Translations under genes and position numbers: made by a program
In this document: piece after piece, positions 1 through 12,150 of the stretch
Numbering within the stretch: position 1 is the first letter of the stretch
How the letters are laid out: every line of letters begins with the position of its first letter
Origin: Mytilus galloprovincialis
Lineage: Eukaryota; Mollusca; Bivalvia; Mytilida; Mytilidae
Assembly: GCF_965363235.1 (NCBI RefSeq)
Contig: NC_134840.1
Location: 87,168,916 to 87,232,915 of the forward strand
Direction of reading: 5' to 3'
DNA length: 64,000 nucleotides
Notes under the pieces: generated by a model
Databases searched by the model: none
What the model was told of the DNA's origin: nothing
The model's input: only the letters and a program-made list of their open reading frames with translations

Positions 1-614
1 TAGCAATTCCCTTGATACGAAAGATCTACATGTTGCCTTGGGCTTTTTTTTTTTCTTTTTTTTTTTTTTTTTGCTCTTTGGTTGGGTTTTTGTCTCAATG
101 ACAATTCAATTTTCATTCTTATCATAGATATAACTGCATGTTAAAATAAGAATATGAAGTGTGATAGGCAATCAGACACATTCTTTCCAGGGACCAACAG
201 GCGTTATCAAGCTATAGGTCCCCGTATGGCCTTCGACCATTAGCAAAATACACACTTTATAGAATGAAAGCTCCAAGAGGTCTTGGGATGAAAAAAACAA
301 ACATAAAAGATGAGCGAGAAAAAAAATAGGGATACCGCATGGAAATTGGAAAATGGTCCGCAACATTAATTTAGTCAACTCATTTAGTTGAAATTAAAGA
401 CCTGGCGAATTTTAGCCTTTTGCAATGGATGTGATGTATGTTTAAAAAAAAATCATGGTTTGTTTGGACATTTTTATAAATCAAGTCTTGTTTTTAAATT
501 ATTTGCAAGTACGTTTTAAGTCATGAACAAATAATCACTCACAGAAAGACGTCACATCCATCAACAAAAGAAAAAATTAATAGACGACCGACAACGCACA
601 GAATATCATGTATG
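1..614. other. intergenic DNA with a degraded mussel repeat
   Basis: A poly-T tract lies at 46-73. About 185-250 on the minus strand resembles the CACCGTACGGCCTTCAACAA repeat seen more clearly at 47695-47850 and 49740-49905. Nothing else is recognised; the short reading frame across this segment is not a credible gene. Confidence 0.4.
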
Positions 615-726
615 TGTTCCGGACCATATGAGTATTTGGACCATACGCATATATCATGACCATAAGGGTATACTACTATGGTCCAACCATACACGTATGG
701 TCCAAATACTCATAAGGTCCGGAACA
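615..726. repeat. short foldback element, 33-bp arms
   Basis: Arms 615-647 and 694-726 are inverted copies with one mismatch (outer end TGTTCCGGACC, inner end TGGACCATACG). The 46-bp spacer repeats the words GACCATA and TATGGTCCAA, so the element looks built from GGTCC/GGACC units. Likely a small MITE or foldback. Confidence 0.75.
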
Positions 727-1260
727 TATTTTATTTGCGATCACAAATGCACGAAGACGTCCATTTCTATGTAAATTGGGTCGATTTTTTTATATAGATA
801 AGATGAATGCGTTTCTGTTGCCAAGTGTTTTTCACAAGTATAGTAGCAGTATAGCAGAACGGTTTAAGTTTCCTATATACACCAAATGATACATTTTGCC
901 AATACAATAACGTAAATGCATGCAAATTTCACAAGGTTTAATCCAAATAGCTTTCTTACTATCCAATAACTTTCAAGTACGAAAAAGACAGGGCAGAAGT
1001 ATATTTTGTCTTTATGTTTCGTATTTGCACAACTTTTGAAAGTGGATTATGCATTCGTTCTAAAATAAAATTAGACCAGATAAAAGTTAAAAGATTACAT
1101 AACTCGACAATCGCAATTGTTAAATCCGAAAAAGATAATCAATCAATACATGCATTCAGTAAGTCATTCTTTTTTCTGAAAGAACATGGCTTTGCGATAT
1201 CTTATTATGAAAATTGATTGTCGAAACATAACAAAAACACAAGTAAAGGACGTTTAATTA
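727..1260. other. intergenic, nothing recognised
   Basis: AT-rich sequence with no repeat or gene signal I can support. A 67-codon open frame at 1014-1217 has no recognisable features. Confidence 0.3.
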
Positions 1261-1477
1261 ATCAATATAAATCAAAACACAAATTCCTGATTAGTATTTC
1301 GAATTATTTTATATAGGCGTTGAGAACCTTTGGTGACCCCACGGTTTAAATGTTTATATTAAGGACGTCGTGAGCAATGGGCGTTATAGACGAACGTTCA
1401 CCTAATCTGTCCCAGTCAATGGGATATTAAAGTGCGCCAATCAATGTCCATAGCCACACTGTTATGAATTCGATACT
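1261..1477 (+). repeat. single arm of the long foldback family found whole at 53003-53446
   Basis: Contains the family words TTGAGAACCTTTGGTGACC, ACGTTCACCTAATCTGTCCC and TAGCCACACTGTT in the same order as the right half of 53003-53446. Only one arm is present, so this is a half or solo copy, clearly diverged. Confidence 0.65.
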
Positions 1478-1628
1478 ATTTCTTTTTCTTTTCATTTTCT
1501 GAAAATATTAATACTTTGAAATGCTTAAACCTATTGAGGATGTTGACCTATCTAGCTTTTCTCAATACCAATAACAAATATTAACTATCATATAATTGAA
1601 GAATAATTTGAACGTCTTCGTAGCATCA

Positions 1629-2131
1629 GATCTTTCACGATCCTTTTCACGATCTTCAAAAATGCGGTGCGTCATCTTTCACGATCCGAAAAATCAATTT
1701 TGTGTAAACAGTTCTTTATTTACCAAGTTTCAGATTATATTTATACAAGATAACTATGAGAACCATTTGATTAATTCAAATAGAATGCCCTTACTCGGAT
1801 AAAAGTAGTTTATCTAGTCGAATTTGTGAAAAAAATCGTGTTTGTTTACATTTTTTATGTCATTGAAATGTCGAGAAGCAATCTGCCTTTTGTTGTTTTG
1901 TAAAAACTATGTACTTTTGAAAGTGGATATTCTCACATACTGATCATAATGTTAAACCATTTTGACAGACAGTTTTATTTTGTCGTAAATTTGTCTGTGT
2001 AATTAATTAAATTAGAATATTTACTGATCTTTCATATGTCCTCTCGATTAAATGTCTTTCACGATCCGTTACCAGAACTTTCACGATCGTCTCTCAATAC
2101 TTGACCGCCGTTAGATATTCTTTCACGACCA
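1629..2131 (+). repeat. cluster of direct CTTTCACGATC motifs
   Basis: The 11-mer or a near match occurs at about 1632, 1644, 1676, 2055, 2078 and 2119, all in the same orientation, in two groups about 370 bp apart. Such subterminal short repeats often mark non-autonomous DNA transposons, but I found no clear terminal inverted repeats. Confidence 0.5.
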
Positions 2132-2799
2132 TTTCTCTCGATAAACCGAATGACACCCGTGCATTTAAATTTAAAGATTATGGGACAGTGGAAATTTGAT
2201 TTGAAATTTCGCTTTTACACGTGAAATTGGATCACAGGTACAACGCATAACAGTAAATAGTATTTGCAGCTGTAATCAAACAGTTCGGTTTTTTGCATGT
2301 TGTTTGTTGCAATTCGGTGTTCCTGTTGTTCCTTCTTTTTTCTTAACAGCGGTATACTACTGATGCCTTTATTTTTTAAGTCTGATCATGTAAATTGAAG
2401 ATTATGTTATATATTTTTAAAATTAACACATTTTCTGAACACAAATAGGTATTATGTCCCAGATGCCATATAAATTGACAGTTTTCCCACTAGTTCCATG
2501 TATATTTAAGTGGAAGTAAACTTGTTGTAGCCCACATTGCATTGTAGTTCATTGACTCAATTGGTCAGTTTCTCAAGCCTATGTTTGCCTTCTATTTTGG
2601 AAATGACTATGCAAATATATACTGACGTCTGATAACGACCTGTTTTATGATGAGTTAAATATATTAGCCCTAGACTGTTCGGAAAAAAAACAACGTATTT
2701 TAAAATGAATTCATTAACGTAATATTTGACAAAGACATTTGTAATATATAAAGATATTAAAATATCATATATCAGCCAAGAAAAAATGATATTTTTGTT

Positions 2800-2942
2800 G
2801 GTGGGGTAAGTTTTTGGTTTTTGTTGTTGTGTTTTGTGTACTGTTTGTGTTTTTGGTATTTTTTTCTCTTTGCAGTGTTGTTGTCTTTTATTTCAGACTT
2901 ATGAGTTTGATTGTCTTTTGGTACCTTTCACCTCTCCTTTAG
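2800..2942 (+). repeat. mussel interspersed repeat, GACTTATGAGTTTGA family
   Basis: Shares the succession TGTTGTGTTTTGTG...TCAGACTTATGAGTTTGATTGTC...CACCTCTCCTTT with 17150-17305, with the plus copy interrupted at 31590, and with minus copies at 14650-14830 and 53675-53870. Confidence 0.55.
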
Positions 2943-4619
2943 ATGTATAGATATTTGGTCATGTAAAAAGCTTTTTTAATTGTAAACGGGTATTTCTAGA
3001 CTTGTTTGATATAAATATTGTCCGTACCTAACCAATTGACTACTGAGATGATGATACCCAAAACATCAGTTTTACCAATGTAATTGAAAAAAAAATTTCA
3101 GACGGAATATAATGATTTGATTTACCACAAGCTTATTTTCGGTAAGATATCGAATTTCGGAAACCATCTTGAAGTATTGCTGTGATTATATTTAAAAAAC
3201 AAATATCATTAAAGGTAGCATTTTTATTGTTAACTATGCAAGAAACGTTTTGCCTACATATGGCTCATCAGTGTCTTCAAAAATAAATGGAAAGCAAAAT
3301 CTTTAACAACTATGAAGAGCATTGCAAAACCGATAACAATACACTAACAACATGCAATTTATCTACCTTAATATTCCCTGAACCTTTTGTATCAAGTACC
3401 AGGGACCCTAAATGTTACACGTGAACATGGAAAGTATTTTTTTAAAACGAGTGATATATTCTTGTTCTTTATTGAAACAAAGACAAACATATGGTAAATG
3501 CTTACACCACAACAGTTCTGCATTGTACAGTTGGACATCAAAAATACAATTCCTTTTCTTCACGTGCAGTTAAAACTTTAGAAGGAAAAAAGGTAATGTA
3601 AGGAAATATTTTTTTGTATTATTGAAAATGAGTAATAGGTGATCAGTTTATAAGGCTCTATTCCAATGACACCAAAAGGTGACTTATAAAGGTTCACAAC
3701 AAAAGACAGCCCAACATTTTCAATTATAAAACTTGATTATATTTCAAAGACATAACAACGAAAATATTAATGCGGGATACACGATCGATATAAAGATTTA
3801 TGAAGGATAGTATGAGTGTCATAACCTTTGGTAATAAGTTGGGTTTTTTGGGGTTGTTTTACCTTTGGTAATAAGTTCTTACGCCAAATAGAAAATTCAA
3901 AGAGACAACTTGCAAATGTTTTTTTCCTTGTTAACAACACTACAATACATTACTGGTTTGAATATCATTTCAATCACAGAACAAACATTAATTTGTTTTA
4001 GTGCGGGATTAATTTGGATAAGGTAGACGATTACAGATACATTGTTTATTGAAATTTCATATGGTAAAAAGTAGCTTATTCTCGTTTTTTTATGGTCAGT
4101 TTTACTAGTTGATTCCCTTTATGTTTTACTCTAGTTATGCAGTGTTTTTATATTACTGGTTCCTTAATATGGAAATACAAAGTAATAAGAAATATTTAGG
4201 TTTAGAACGTAAAACAAGTTCAATCTGACCATTTCTTAAGGATACCGTATGTAACATGCAAAGTGAATGCTAGTCGGTTCCCAGTTTTTCCTGTATATAG
4301 GATGCGGTTTTGGGAATTTGTGCCAGATTTTCGGACCTTTGTTTTTTTCCTAAGATACAGCATAAAATATTTGACCAATGAAACCCATTTTTTCTTAAAA
4401 GACTTCAATAGCTCATAAAAGGTCATTTTCCAAAATTTAAGCAGATTCTTGATTTTTATTTCTTCTTTCGATTTGAGGCCCAAATAATACCAATGCAAAT
4501 GTAAGGTAATAGTCTGAGTCAGCCTTTTCGCCTAAGTACATCCTTACAAATTGACACCTACTTAATAATTTTGTTTTAATGGAAAACTACTGGATTGATA
4601 TCAGTCCGCACTGCAAAGC

Positions 4620-4750
4620 TACTATCGGTTTTCAGTACAAAGTAAAATCACAAAAACTCAGAGGAAAATTTATAAAGGAAATTCCCTAATTAAATGGCAA
4701 AATCAAATGCTAAAACTCATCAAACGAATGGATAACAACTGTAATATTCC
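4620..4750 (+). repeat. mussel interspersed repeat, AGGAAAATTCAAAAAGGAAA family
   Basis: The same core recurs at 14835-14945 and 20150-20262 on this strand and at 16685-16750 and 47030-47090 on the other, followed by AAATGGCAAAATCAA and CATCAAACG. Family nature is unresolved. Confidence 0.55.
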
Positions 4751-5218
4751 TTACAAACGACCTTTACAAGTCAGTATTAAAAATACATTAACATTAAAGG
4801 GCAACTCCAATATTATGCGAACGTATTTTCGCTTTATCTCTACCCTATAAACATTTTAGGGACAAGCGTTTATCAGGTTCACAAATCAAAAGGCAGACAC
4901 ATACAACATGTATATATATATATATATATATCTTCATCAAATCTTTTATTGCTTTTTCTCTCTTATATTTTAATATTCTTCTTCAGTAATGCAATAATGA
5001 ACAAAATACAGTTATTCAATGGATATATACTACTGACTGAACATAAAAGGACTTATAGTCGGTTTCTTTTTTTCATTTGTAAGTGAGCCAAACAACTATC
5101 AAAATTTAAAAAAAAGTAAGACTTTTTTATTTATAGATACATTAATCCTTATGAAATAGGGGGTGAACATCTCACCGCTTTGTTTGTTCTACACTTCTTA
5201 TTCATATTAATTTTACAT

Positions 5219-6293
5219 TTAATAAATTGACTTAGATGGGTAGTATGAACCACTTGATTGACCATAAGATCCACCTAAACCTCCATAAGATCCACCTAAT
5301 CCACCATAAGATCCACTCATACCACCATATGATCCACCTATTCCTCCATAAGATCCACTTAATCCTCCAGAATATCCTCCCATACTTCCGCCATATCCAC
5401 CAGAATATCCTCCCATACTTCCACCATATCCTCCAATACTTCCTCCATATCCACCACCATATCCTCCCATACTTCCTCCATATCCACCACCGTATCCTCC
5501 CATACTTCCTCCATATCCACCACCGTATCCTCCCATACTTCCTCCGTATCCTCCACCGTATCCTCCAATACTTCCACCATATCCACCACCATAACCTAGA
5601 GAGTGTCCTCCGTATCCACCACCATGTCCACCGTATCCTTTTCCGCCAAATCCGTGGTATTCTTAGAAGAGAAAAATATGTCAAACAAATATTATAACTA
5701 GCCGTTAAGTTCACTTTCTCCTACCAGTTAGATGAAAAAATCATTCCAAATGCAAATTATTTGACACTTAAGTTTTCGTGTTATAACGCAACGTTCAACA
5801 AGGTAAGTACTATTTGATAAATAAAGATATAAATAATACAGAAAATTGTACTTAATACAATGTTCCTTATGCACATACAAACATGTTTTCAGTGCCAAAT
5901 AATCTATCATCTCCTATAGTCATCAGCTTTTAACGATAAAACTTAGAAAAATATTAACTACAAAGTTTTTTAAAATTAATGAGTATACCGATATCATTTG
6001 ACAGAGATTTGTAAAAATTTTAAAAAATACTTTTAAACAAAAATATATGAGTGTTAGGTCTCCCAAACTATCATTAAAATGTATTTGTATCTGATACTGA
6101 TCTATACTAAAAACGTGTATATCATTAGATACAGAAAAAATAAGATAAAATAGAAATTGTGACAAGCTAACAATTGCATTTAAGATTAAATTTTAATAAC
6201 CAAAGCCTTACCTCCATGTCCTTTACCATATCCTCCTGCTGATACAACAGCGGCTAGAACAACAGTAGCGACAACAGCAAGGATGAATCTCAT
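5219..6293 (-). CDS. secreted Gly/Tyr-rich repeat protein, paralogue 1
   Basis: Two coding exons: 6212-6293 (82 nt, phase 1) and 5219-5661 (443 nt), 174 residues. Exon 1 encodes a signal peptide, [19 protein letters not shown], then GGYGKGHGG; it ends at donor G|GTAAGG. Exon 2 follows acceptor CTTCTAAG and opens [16 protein letters not shown]. It runs through [13 protein letters not shown]-type repeats (about residues 45-115), then (L/M/I)(G/S)GSYGG repeats, and ends SYYPSKSIY. A 5' intron (6297-6754) joins AAA-ATG to a non-coding first exon whose donor GTAAGT lies at 6754-6749. The composition (Gly, Tyr and Ser, no Cys seen) and signal peptide fit an extracellular structural protein. Shematrin-like shell matrix protein is the nearest family I can name, from composition only; a byssal or periostracal protein is equally possible. 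The split codon at the exon junction gives Glu here where genes 2-4 have Gly. Confidence 0.88.
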
Positions 6294-6795
6294 TTTCTAA
6301 ACAAAAAAATAAAAGTATTCATACACTAGTTAAACACACTTATTATCGCGAATCTCTTATATAGTTCATTAAAAATATTGAAAAAGGAAAATCTGAAATA
6401 CAATACAAACTACAACAACGACAAACATTAAACTAATACTAATCATTTTTGAACTAAGAATGTTTGAACGAAATACACATAAAGGAATATTATAATTTTG
6501 AATTAAAAAAAGTGAACTGCAAAAGATAAATACAGTTCAGTTAAATGCACATTTTTTTATTCTTTATTCTTTATATTTTGTTCCCATTTTTGTTTTTGTT
6601 TTCTGATTTACAAAAAAAGCATCAATTGAAAAAGAAATTTAAAAAACCCAATGAAATAAGTAGAAATAATTTAACTTAAATAATCAATTTGTAAGTCATA
6701 TTCATAATTGGTAATTTACATAGAACTTGGAATACTGATATTTTCTTTACTTACTTTGTAAATAGTTAGCTTTAATTCAGTGTAAATACTGTGAC

Positions 6796-6935
6796 CGCTA
6801 TTAATATATATAGCTAGTTGAATTATGTCATCCAAACATGTATATATCAGACCTAAAATATTGTAACACGTTGTTATGTGAATTCTATCAATAAGGACGT
6901 CTTTTTTAACCAGACACTGCGTCATTTAATGTAAT
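6796..6935 (-). promoter_or_regulatory. promoter of paralogue 1 (TATA box plus conserved module)
   Basis: In gene orientation the TATA-like run CTATATATATTAA (about 6813-6801) lies about 45 bp before the 5' exon donor (exon end 6755). Upstream, in order, are GATGACATAA, AGGTCTGATATAT, CGTGTTACAATATT, GACGTCCTTATTGATA and ATTACATTAAATGAC. All recur, in the same order and at nearly the same spacing, before the other three paralogues. The transcription start near 6775-6780 is inferred from the TATA distance. Confidence 0.75.
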
Positions 6936-6940
6936 ACTCT

Positions 6941-7845
6941 TATAGTCAGTGATAAAATAACAGATTCACGAAATCATTAAAAATCATTAGATTATTTTTT
7001 CATGTTGCGATATTTGTTATAAGAGCTTTAGCAGTTTGCGCTTAAAATTCAATTAAAAAATTACCAAAAAAATACCATCTACATACTGTCTATATAGATG
7101 TAGGCCTTAAAACCTTGAATAGATATGGAGATTTAATTGAAATATGAATAAAACATGAATAACAATTAAAATATGAAAACTGTATATCTTGTAACTTCAA
7201 ACTAATACTTTAGAAATCAGTTTATAATATTCAACTTTGGTCTGACCTTTTTGTTGTAAATGATTTTAGACTTGATTTGTTGTCTACTACAAGTTAAGAC
7301 TTTACCTGTACCTGTTGTGAAACCAGATTGTACAACTGACAATACAATGTAGAAATCGAAATTGAGCCGTTTAGTAATTTATGAACTAAGTGTTTTGATT
7401 CTTCGAATTATAAGGACTTCCCGACCCAAGAGTAGTTTATCTTAACTGTTTTTTACAAAACATTGCGGAACTTTGGGACATAAACTGCGTTTTTTTAATT
7501 TGTTTTTGTAATTTGTTTGATTCGAATGTCACGTGCTTCTTTTTATAGGCGAATCGCCTTCAAGTCTGGTTTCTCTAATGTGTTAATATCACTGCAAACA
7601 TCTACGTTAATGAAAGATTGTAATAACTGCATATTGACATGTATTGAAATAAAATGTTTGCAGCATAATTCACGAACGATGGAGTTTTTTAGTTTCTATT
7701 TTTTTTTACAAAGCAGTTGAATGTTATACATTTTGAAAATATATCAATGCAACTTATTAAATTTGGAATACTATAGAAATCAATGTACATATAATATATT
7801 TGATTTTATTTTATTTTATTGCACTTCTTAATTGGAATTACTTAT
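6941..7845. other. intergenic DNA upstream of paralogue 1
   Basis: AT-rich sequence with no recognised repeat ends or coding potential. The 67-codon frame at 7517-7720 shows nothing diagnostic. Confidence 0.3.
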
Positions 7846-8035
7846 CATAGATACCAGGCTTATAATTAATACGTCAGCCGCGCGTTTCGTCTACATAAGA
7901 CTCATCATTAACGCCCAGATCGAAACAGTTAGATAGCCAAAACAATTACAAAGTTGAAGAGCATTAAGGACCCAAAATTCCAAAAGGTTCTGCCAAATAA
8001 GGCTAAAGTAAATCTCCGAATGGGATTTTTGTTCA
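7846..8035 (+). repeat. common mussel interspersed repeat, GCGCGTTTCGTCTAC family
   Basis: Runs from ATCATAGATACCAGGCTT through CGCGCGTTTCGTCTACATAA and GTTGAAGAGCATTAAGGACC to TGCCAAATAAGGCTAAAGTA. A second good copy is at 56338-56525. A minus-strand part lies at 25020-25135 and degraded parts near 3230-3320 and 17600-17790. Confidence 0.7.
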
Positions 8036-10640
8036 AGAATGGAATGTACATGGGAGGAAATAAACCATCAAAAGTTTATGAGGCTTTTACATGTGCATGT
8101 AATATTCTAATGATAATTTTGAAGTGTAATACCTTAGTTTTTATTTTGACAGCTTTTGTGGTTTCTTTGCATAGAAATACTGTGTTCATTGAGGATTTTT
8201 AATACAAAATAAATAAATAAATTGTAAATAATCATTATACAATTATAGATCTAATATAAGGATATTGCATCTGGTTAAATGGAATATATACCATGGAAAA
8301 TCAAATAAAAAGTAAATACAGTGGATAAACATATGGATAAGGGGATAAAAATAAGTAAAATATTCAAAAATAATCAGATACGAGGATGATAATATTGACT
8401 GCGATATTACAAAGTTCTGGATCTTCTAAGTAGTATGCATATGTTTTAACATGGAAAATGAAACATAGTGTATACTGTGGAGAAAGTAAAACTCAGTGAT
8501 CAACAGAAAAATCTGTAAAAATATTTTGGAAAAAATCTTTTCAGTTTTGAATATATGTTATTACAAAATTATAAACCTAAGTTAGAGAAGCTGCATTTGT
8601 TTAAACGTAATTGCACGCCTCTAGCGGAAATCGGCATACAAAACGTGCGTCGTTAGTTACGCAAGTTATCTCCCTTACTCCAAGAACGGGAAATAGGCAC
8701 ATGAAAGAGAAATCCGGGGAGAAATCATCATTTCATTGACTTTGTGCGGTCTATCATGAACCCAAACAAGTACTCCTGTGCTATATTAAAATTTCAATGA
8801 CATTATCAGACTCTAATCATAAATTTTAGTATCACGGGCCTATTGTGTGTTAGTCTGCAACTGTTTTTGTTTTAGCCTCATGCAGGAGCGGCCGGATACA
8901 TACTGATATCGCTTGTATTTATTTCAACAGAAATTAAGAATAAACAAATAAACTAGTGACAATTCTGCCTCTAGTAGTATCGTATCGTTAAAATCAAACC
9001 AGAATTGACCCCACAGTATATTATTTGAATGAAATCTTGTATCTTGAAGGTAACGAAAAATAACCGTAAATATGTGTGCTGAACTAGAAAGGCGTGGGCA
9101 TGTCCCGTTTTTTATGCAATTGAAAATTTTATGATAATTTATATTTGTGTGGAAAGTATAAACGATAGTAAAGGGTAATTGGCATCAAGTGAAACAATTT
9201 TAACATGTATAAGTGGACAAAGCTTACAGAGAAAAAAAAAACGGAACAAAATAATCTGATTCCGTCTACAAAACAATACACAAAAACTCAGAATTTAGAA
9301 CTGTGACAGTTATCTTAGAATAAGTAAATCATCTATCTCATCCAAATCTTAGTTTTCACGAAGCAGAAAATAAACAGGTGTCTTCTATTCCGTCCGCAAT
9401 TTTTTGGGAAATTAAAATCTAAATTTAGAACCATAGTTGAAACTGAAACTACACATGTATGATAAAAATAGAACATGCAGTTTTTTCTTGATCAAATTCC
9501 AATTTCTAAAGGATAGCGAAAGGGACATTCTTGTGTTGTTCTTTTGTGTATCATTCAGAAGTAGAGAATACAGTTTTGAAGTATTTTTTTCTTCTCAAGT
9601 CTCAATATTGAAGATTAAGGTATAGGGAAGAAGAGAGAGAGTGAAGAAAATAATGTTTCTATGTCGGGGCCTTTTATAACCGGCGAAACGTTAGGGATTT
9701 TTCTCAAGGTTGCCTATTATAATTGCTTGTATCCACTTCATTCGACAAGGCAGCTGGGGTGTCAAAATTTTCGGCGATAAATGTCTCGTAAGCTTCTGTA
9801 AAAGACTTTTTAGTTCAAAGTAATTTCAAATTTCAATATAAAAACTGGGGATCGCGGACTTTGTTTTTTCGTAACAATACATTGAAATTAACCACATTTA
9901 GGGTATTTCATTTTGTGTAAATATAGGAAACTAAAGTTTTTCTTATTGAAGAAACATTAAACGATAGAACTGTCTAAAATTCGACGGGCTAATTTCGTCA
10001 ATTAATACTTCTGAAACATGTGAAATATATATATATATAAAAATAGAGCGTCACGGGCCTAATTTTCCTGAAAAAAAATATATTGATAGTTCAATCTTTA
10101 AATTTCAAGTTGTAGGTATTTTGTTATATATTGAATGATACTTGGGAAACTATTTGTAAAAAAAATAGTATTTTTGCAACATGACCAGAAAGGACGCTCA
10201 GAAAAAAATACACCCGATAGATCTACCTTAAACTGTGGAAAATAGTTGTCCAATTTACAATGATACCACATCTCCTTTTTTTTTATATTACATAAACAAA
10301 ACCAATTCATTTGCATTAGTTACAGACACAATACGCAAAATAAACTCGTTTATCATTACATTATGAACAGCCTCCTTGCCAACTTCCGAAGTAAGTTTGT
10401 CGCCTTTCCGAACTTTCTGATTGTATTGCCGAGTTTATGAGATACGATCCTTGCTTAGAAGTGGTCTCTACATTATACTGGTCCATGGATACATTCAAAT
10501 GAATTTACACTAGAAACATTTTTAGCATCATACTGGATGAATATATTCTTATTACATCGCTCTTGGTACAATCGTATAGCAGTATACCATTACATGTATA
10601 CGTACATTCGTATAGCATTACATAGTACGTACATTTATTA
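8036..10640. other. intergenic DNA, left part of the second duplicated block
   Basis: 8390-8600 matches 30520-30700 and, more weakly, 26385-26450 (shared words AGTGTATACTG and TTATTACAAAATT). The rest is AT-rich and without gene signals; a TA run sits at 10026-10040. Confidence 0.4.
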
Positions 10641-10641
10641 A

Positions 10642-10707
10642 ATGACACCAGAACATTTATATCATGACACCAGTTCATTTATATCATGACACCAGCACAT
10701 TTACAGC
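10642..10707 (+). repeat. three-unit tandem repeat, about 22 bp
   Basis: Units begin ATGACACCAG and continue AACATTTATATC, TTCATTTATATC and CACATTTACAGC. A small minisatellite with no coding value. Confidence 0.7.
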
Positions 10708-11443
10708 ATTTTACTATAACAGTAATTGCACAAAGCTTTAGAATTACAGTTACAACAATACGCATATACACAATGCTAAGGCATAACACAGGCAGTGATC
10801 TATGCAACGGAATGTTATATAAAAAAAAATCCGATCTGTTTTATTTTTCTGAAATTTATGTACGGGTTCTTCTTTTGACCTTATTATAGCCATTCTCAAG
10901 ATGATATGCATTTGCAGATTTCATTTTTCTTAATGAGTCGTACATGTGGAGATTTAAGAAATAATGTTACAAGAAATTATTTCCTTTGTTAATGAATCTC
11001 CAGCAAACATTGATACCATGATACGTTAAAGAAAAGGGAAAGCTATCGAGAGAGGAAATTTTAAATTCTAATGCAATTATTTTGTATCCATGGTTCTGAT
11101 TGGATGACAGTAAGCGTAAAATTCTCTATCTCCTTGTCTGTAACTAAGGAAGCCGACATTTTGAATTGCTGAATGTATTGACATGTAGTTTCTACAATAA
11201 TAAGCCAAAAAACTCACATGTTGCACCTAAAAATCTTCTTTTTATCAAATTTTATTACATTCTGAAGCGGCACAGAATCCAGAAAACGCCCGGTGTTTAT
11301 GTTTGACGCCGGAAGCATACCTATGACGTCACCTAGTGTAGGGACTAGAGAAGATAACATCTTTTCGCGGAATTTTCTTTAATGAACGTTTAAGACTGAA
11401 ATAATGATTGAAATTCAATTATGAACTCGATTTGCATTAGACT
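10708..11443. other. intergenic DNA with an old repeat related to 12390-12610
   Basis: 11143-11400 and 12390-12610 share GTAACTAAGGA(A)GCCG, a 'TTGCTGAA' word, TATGACGTCA and TCGCGGA(A)TTTT in the same order. They are therefore diverged copies of one element. Neither copy shows an open frame. Confidence 0.4.
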
Positions 11444-11611
11444 AGAGATATCTGTATTGTATTTGAAGCTTTAAGGACGTCCATCGGTAGTTTTACTGTC
11501 GCAAATACCCGTTTACCTGTCTCCGCTCCGCGTCGCCAGGTAAACTAAATTTGCGACATTAAAACTACCGATGGACGTCCTTAAAGCTTCAAATACAATA
11601 CAGTTATCTCT
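11444..11611. repeat. long hairpin, about 75-bp arms, GC-rich loop
   Basis: The left arm begins AGAGATATCTGTATTGTA and runs through GGACGTCCATCGGTAGTTTT; the right arm is its inverted copy with a handful of mismatches. The loop holds TCCGCTCCGCGTCGCC. The structure resembles the hairpins at 38427-38537 and 22627-22785. An open frame across it is an artefact of the palindrome. Confidence 0.85.
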
Positions 11612-12021
11612 TAAGTAAAATCGTAGAATCACATGCACGTGTGTGAACCTGACAAATAGAATGGGTTGTGTACGCAATACCTCGAATACGGAAACGGTGA
11701 GAATGAAAAGAAGCGATCCCATTATTATAACCGAATTTTTCAAATATGTATAGAATCATTCTGTACTAATCTGGACAACTCTACATTTGATTTAAAATTA
11801 TTAGAACAATACAAATATTTCAAAAAAGATGTGGAACCCTGTCTAATCAAGAAAAGATGGAGTTAAAGTCTATACAGTAACTTTCTTTCACTTGCAGTAT
11901 ATATATTTACCAATTTGCATTATTTTGGCATCATAAATATTCTTCAACATTTTTCAGTTTGTATCATTATCAACCATGTCAACAATGCTGTACGGTACAA
12001 TGGGTATAATAGCGTTATAGA

Positions 12022-12150
12022 GTAGAATTAAGAAATAATTCATTGAAGCCATAGATTGTTTGAAATTTACACATGGCCTGGGCCGTGATATTCGAATTTT
12101 ATCCTGAGCGTTCGACAATCTATGGCTTCCATGAATTATTTCGATTCTAA
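12022..12150. repeat. foldback element, about 37-bp arms
   Basis: AATAATTCATTGAAGCCATA on the left and its inverted partner (with CTTCCATGAATTATT) on the right flank a 55-bp centre containing GGCCTGGGCC, another self-complementary word. Confidence 0.75.

Larger units (their letters stand above)
2160..6940. repeat. segmental duplication copy 1 (with paralogue 1)
   Basis: Matches 16190-23325 in the same order. Landmarks here and there: a CGTGAAATT word (2220, 16221), GCATGTAAATTGAAGAT (2385, 16499), ACTATGCAAATATATA (2607, 16845), ACGATCGATATAAAGATTT (3781, 19492), ATATCAGTCCGCACTGCAAAG (4598, 20119), and the gene itself. Copy 2 carries extra insertions, for example about 17870-19030 and 22083-22785. 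The non-genic part here (2160-5200) holds only old interspersed repeats. Confidence 0.75.

Noticed and set aside
5236-5697. Long His/Ile-rich open frame opposite paralogue 1 (also 20834-21133 and 50855-51427)
   Set aside because: It is the reverse reading of GGATCT/GGTGGA-type codons of the Gly/Tyr repeats; it has no signal peptide, splice context or independent conservation.
5232-5714. Trp/Arg-rich and Glu/Val-rich frames on the coding strand of the Gly/Tyr exons
   Set aside because: Frame-shifted shadows of the GGY repeat; the spliced frame with signal peptide explains the DNA.
11513-11743. 76-codon minus-strand frame
   Set aside because: Half of it lies in the 11444-11611 palindrome; no domain or splice support.
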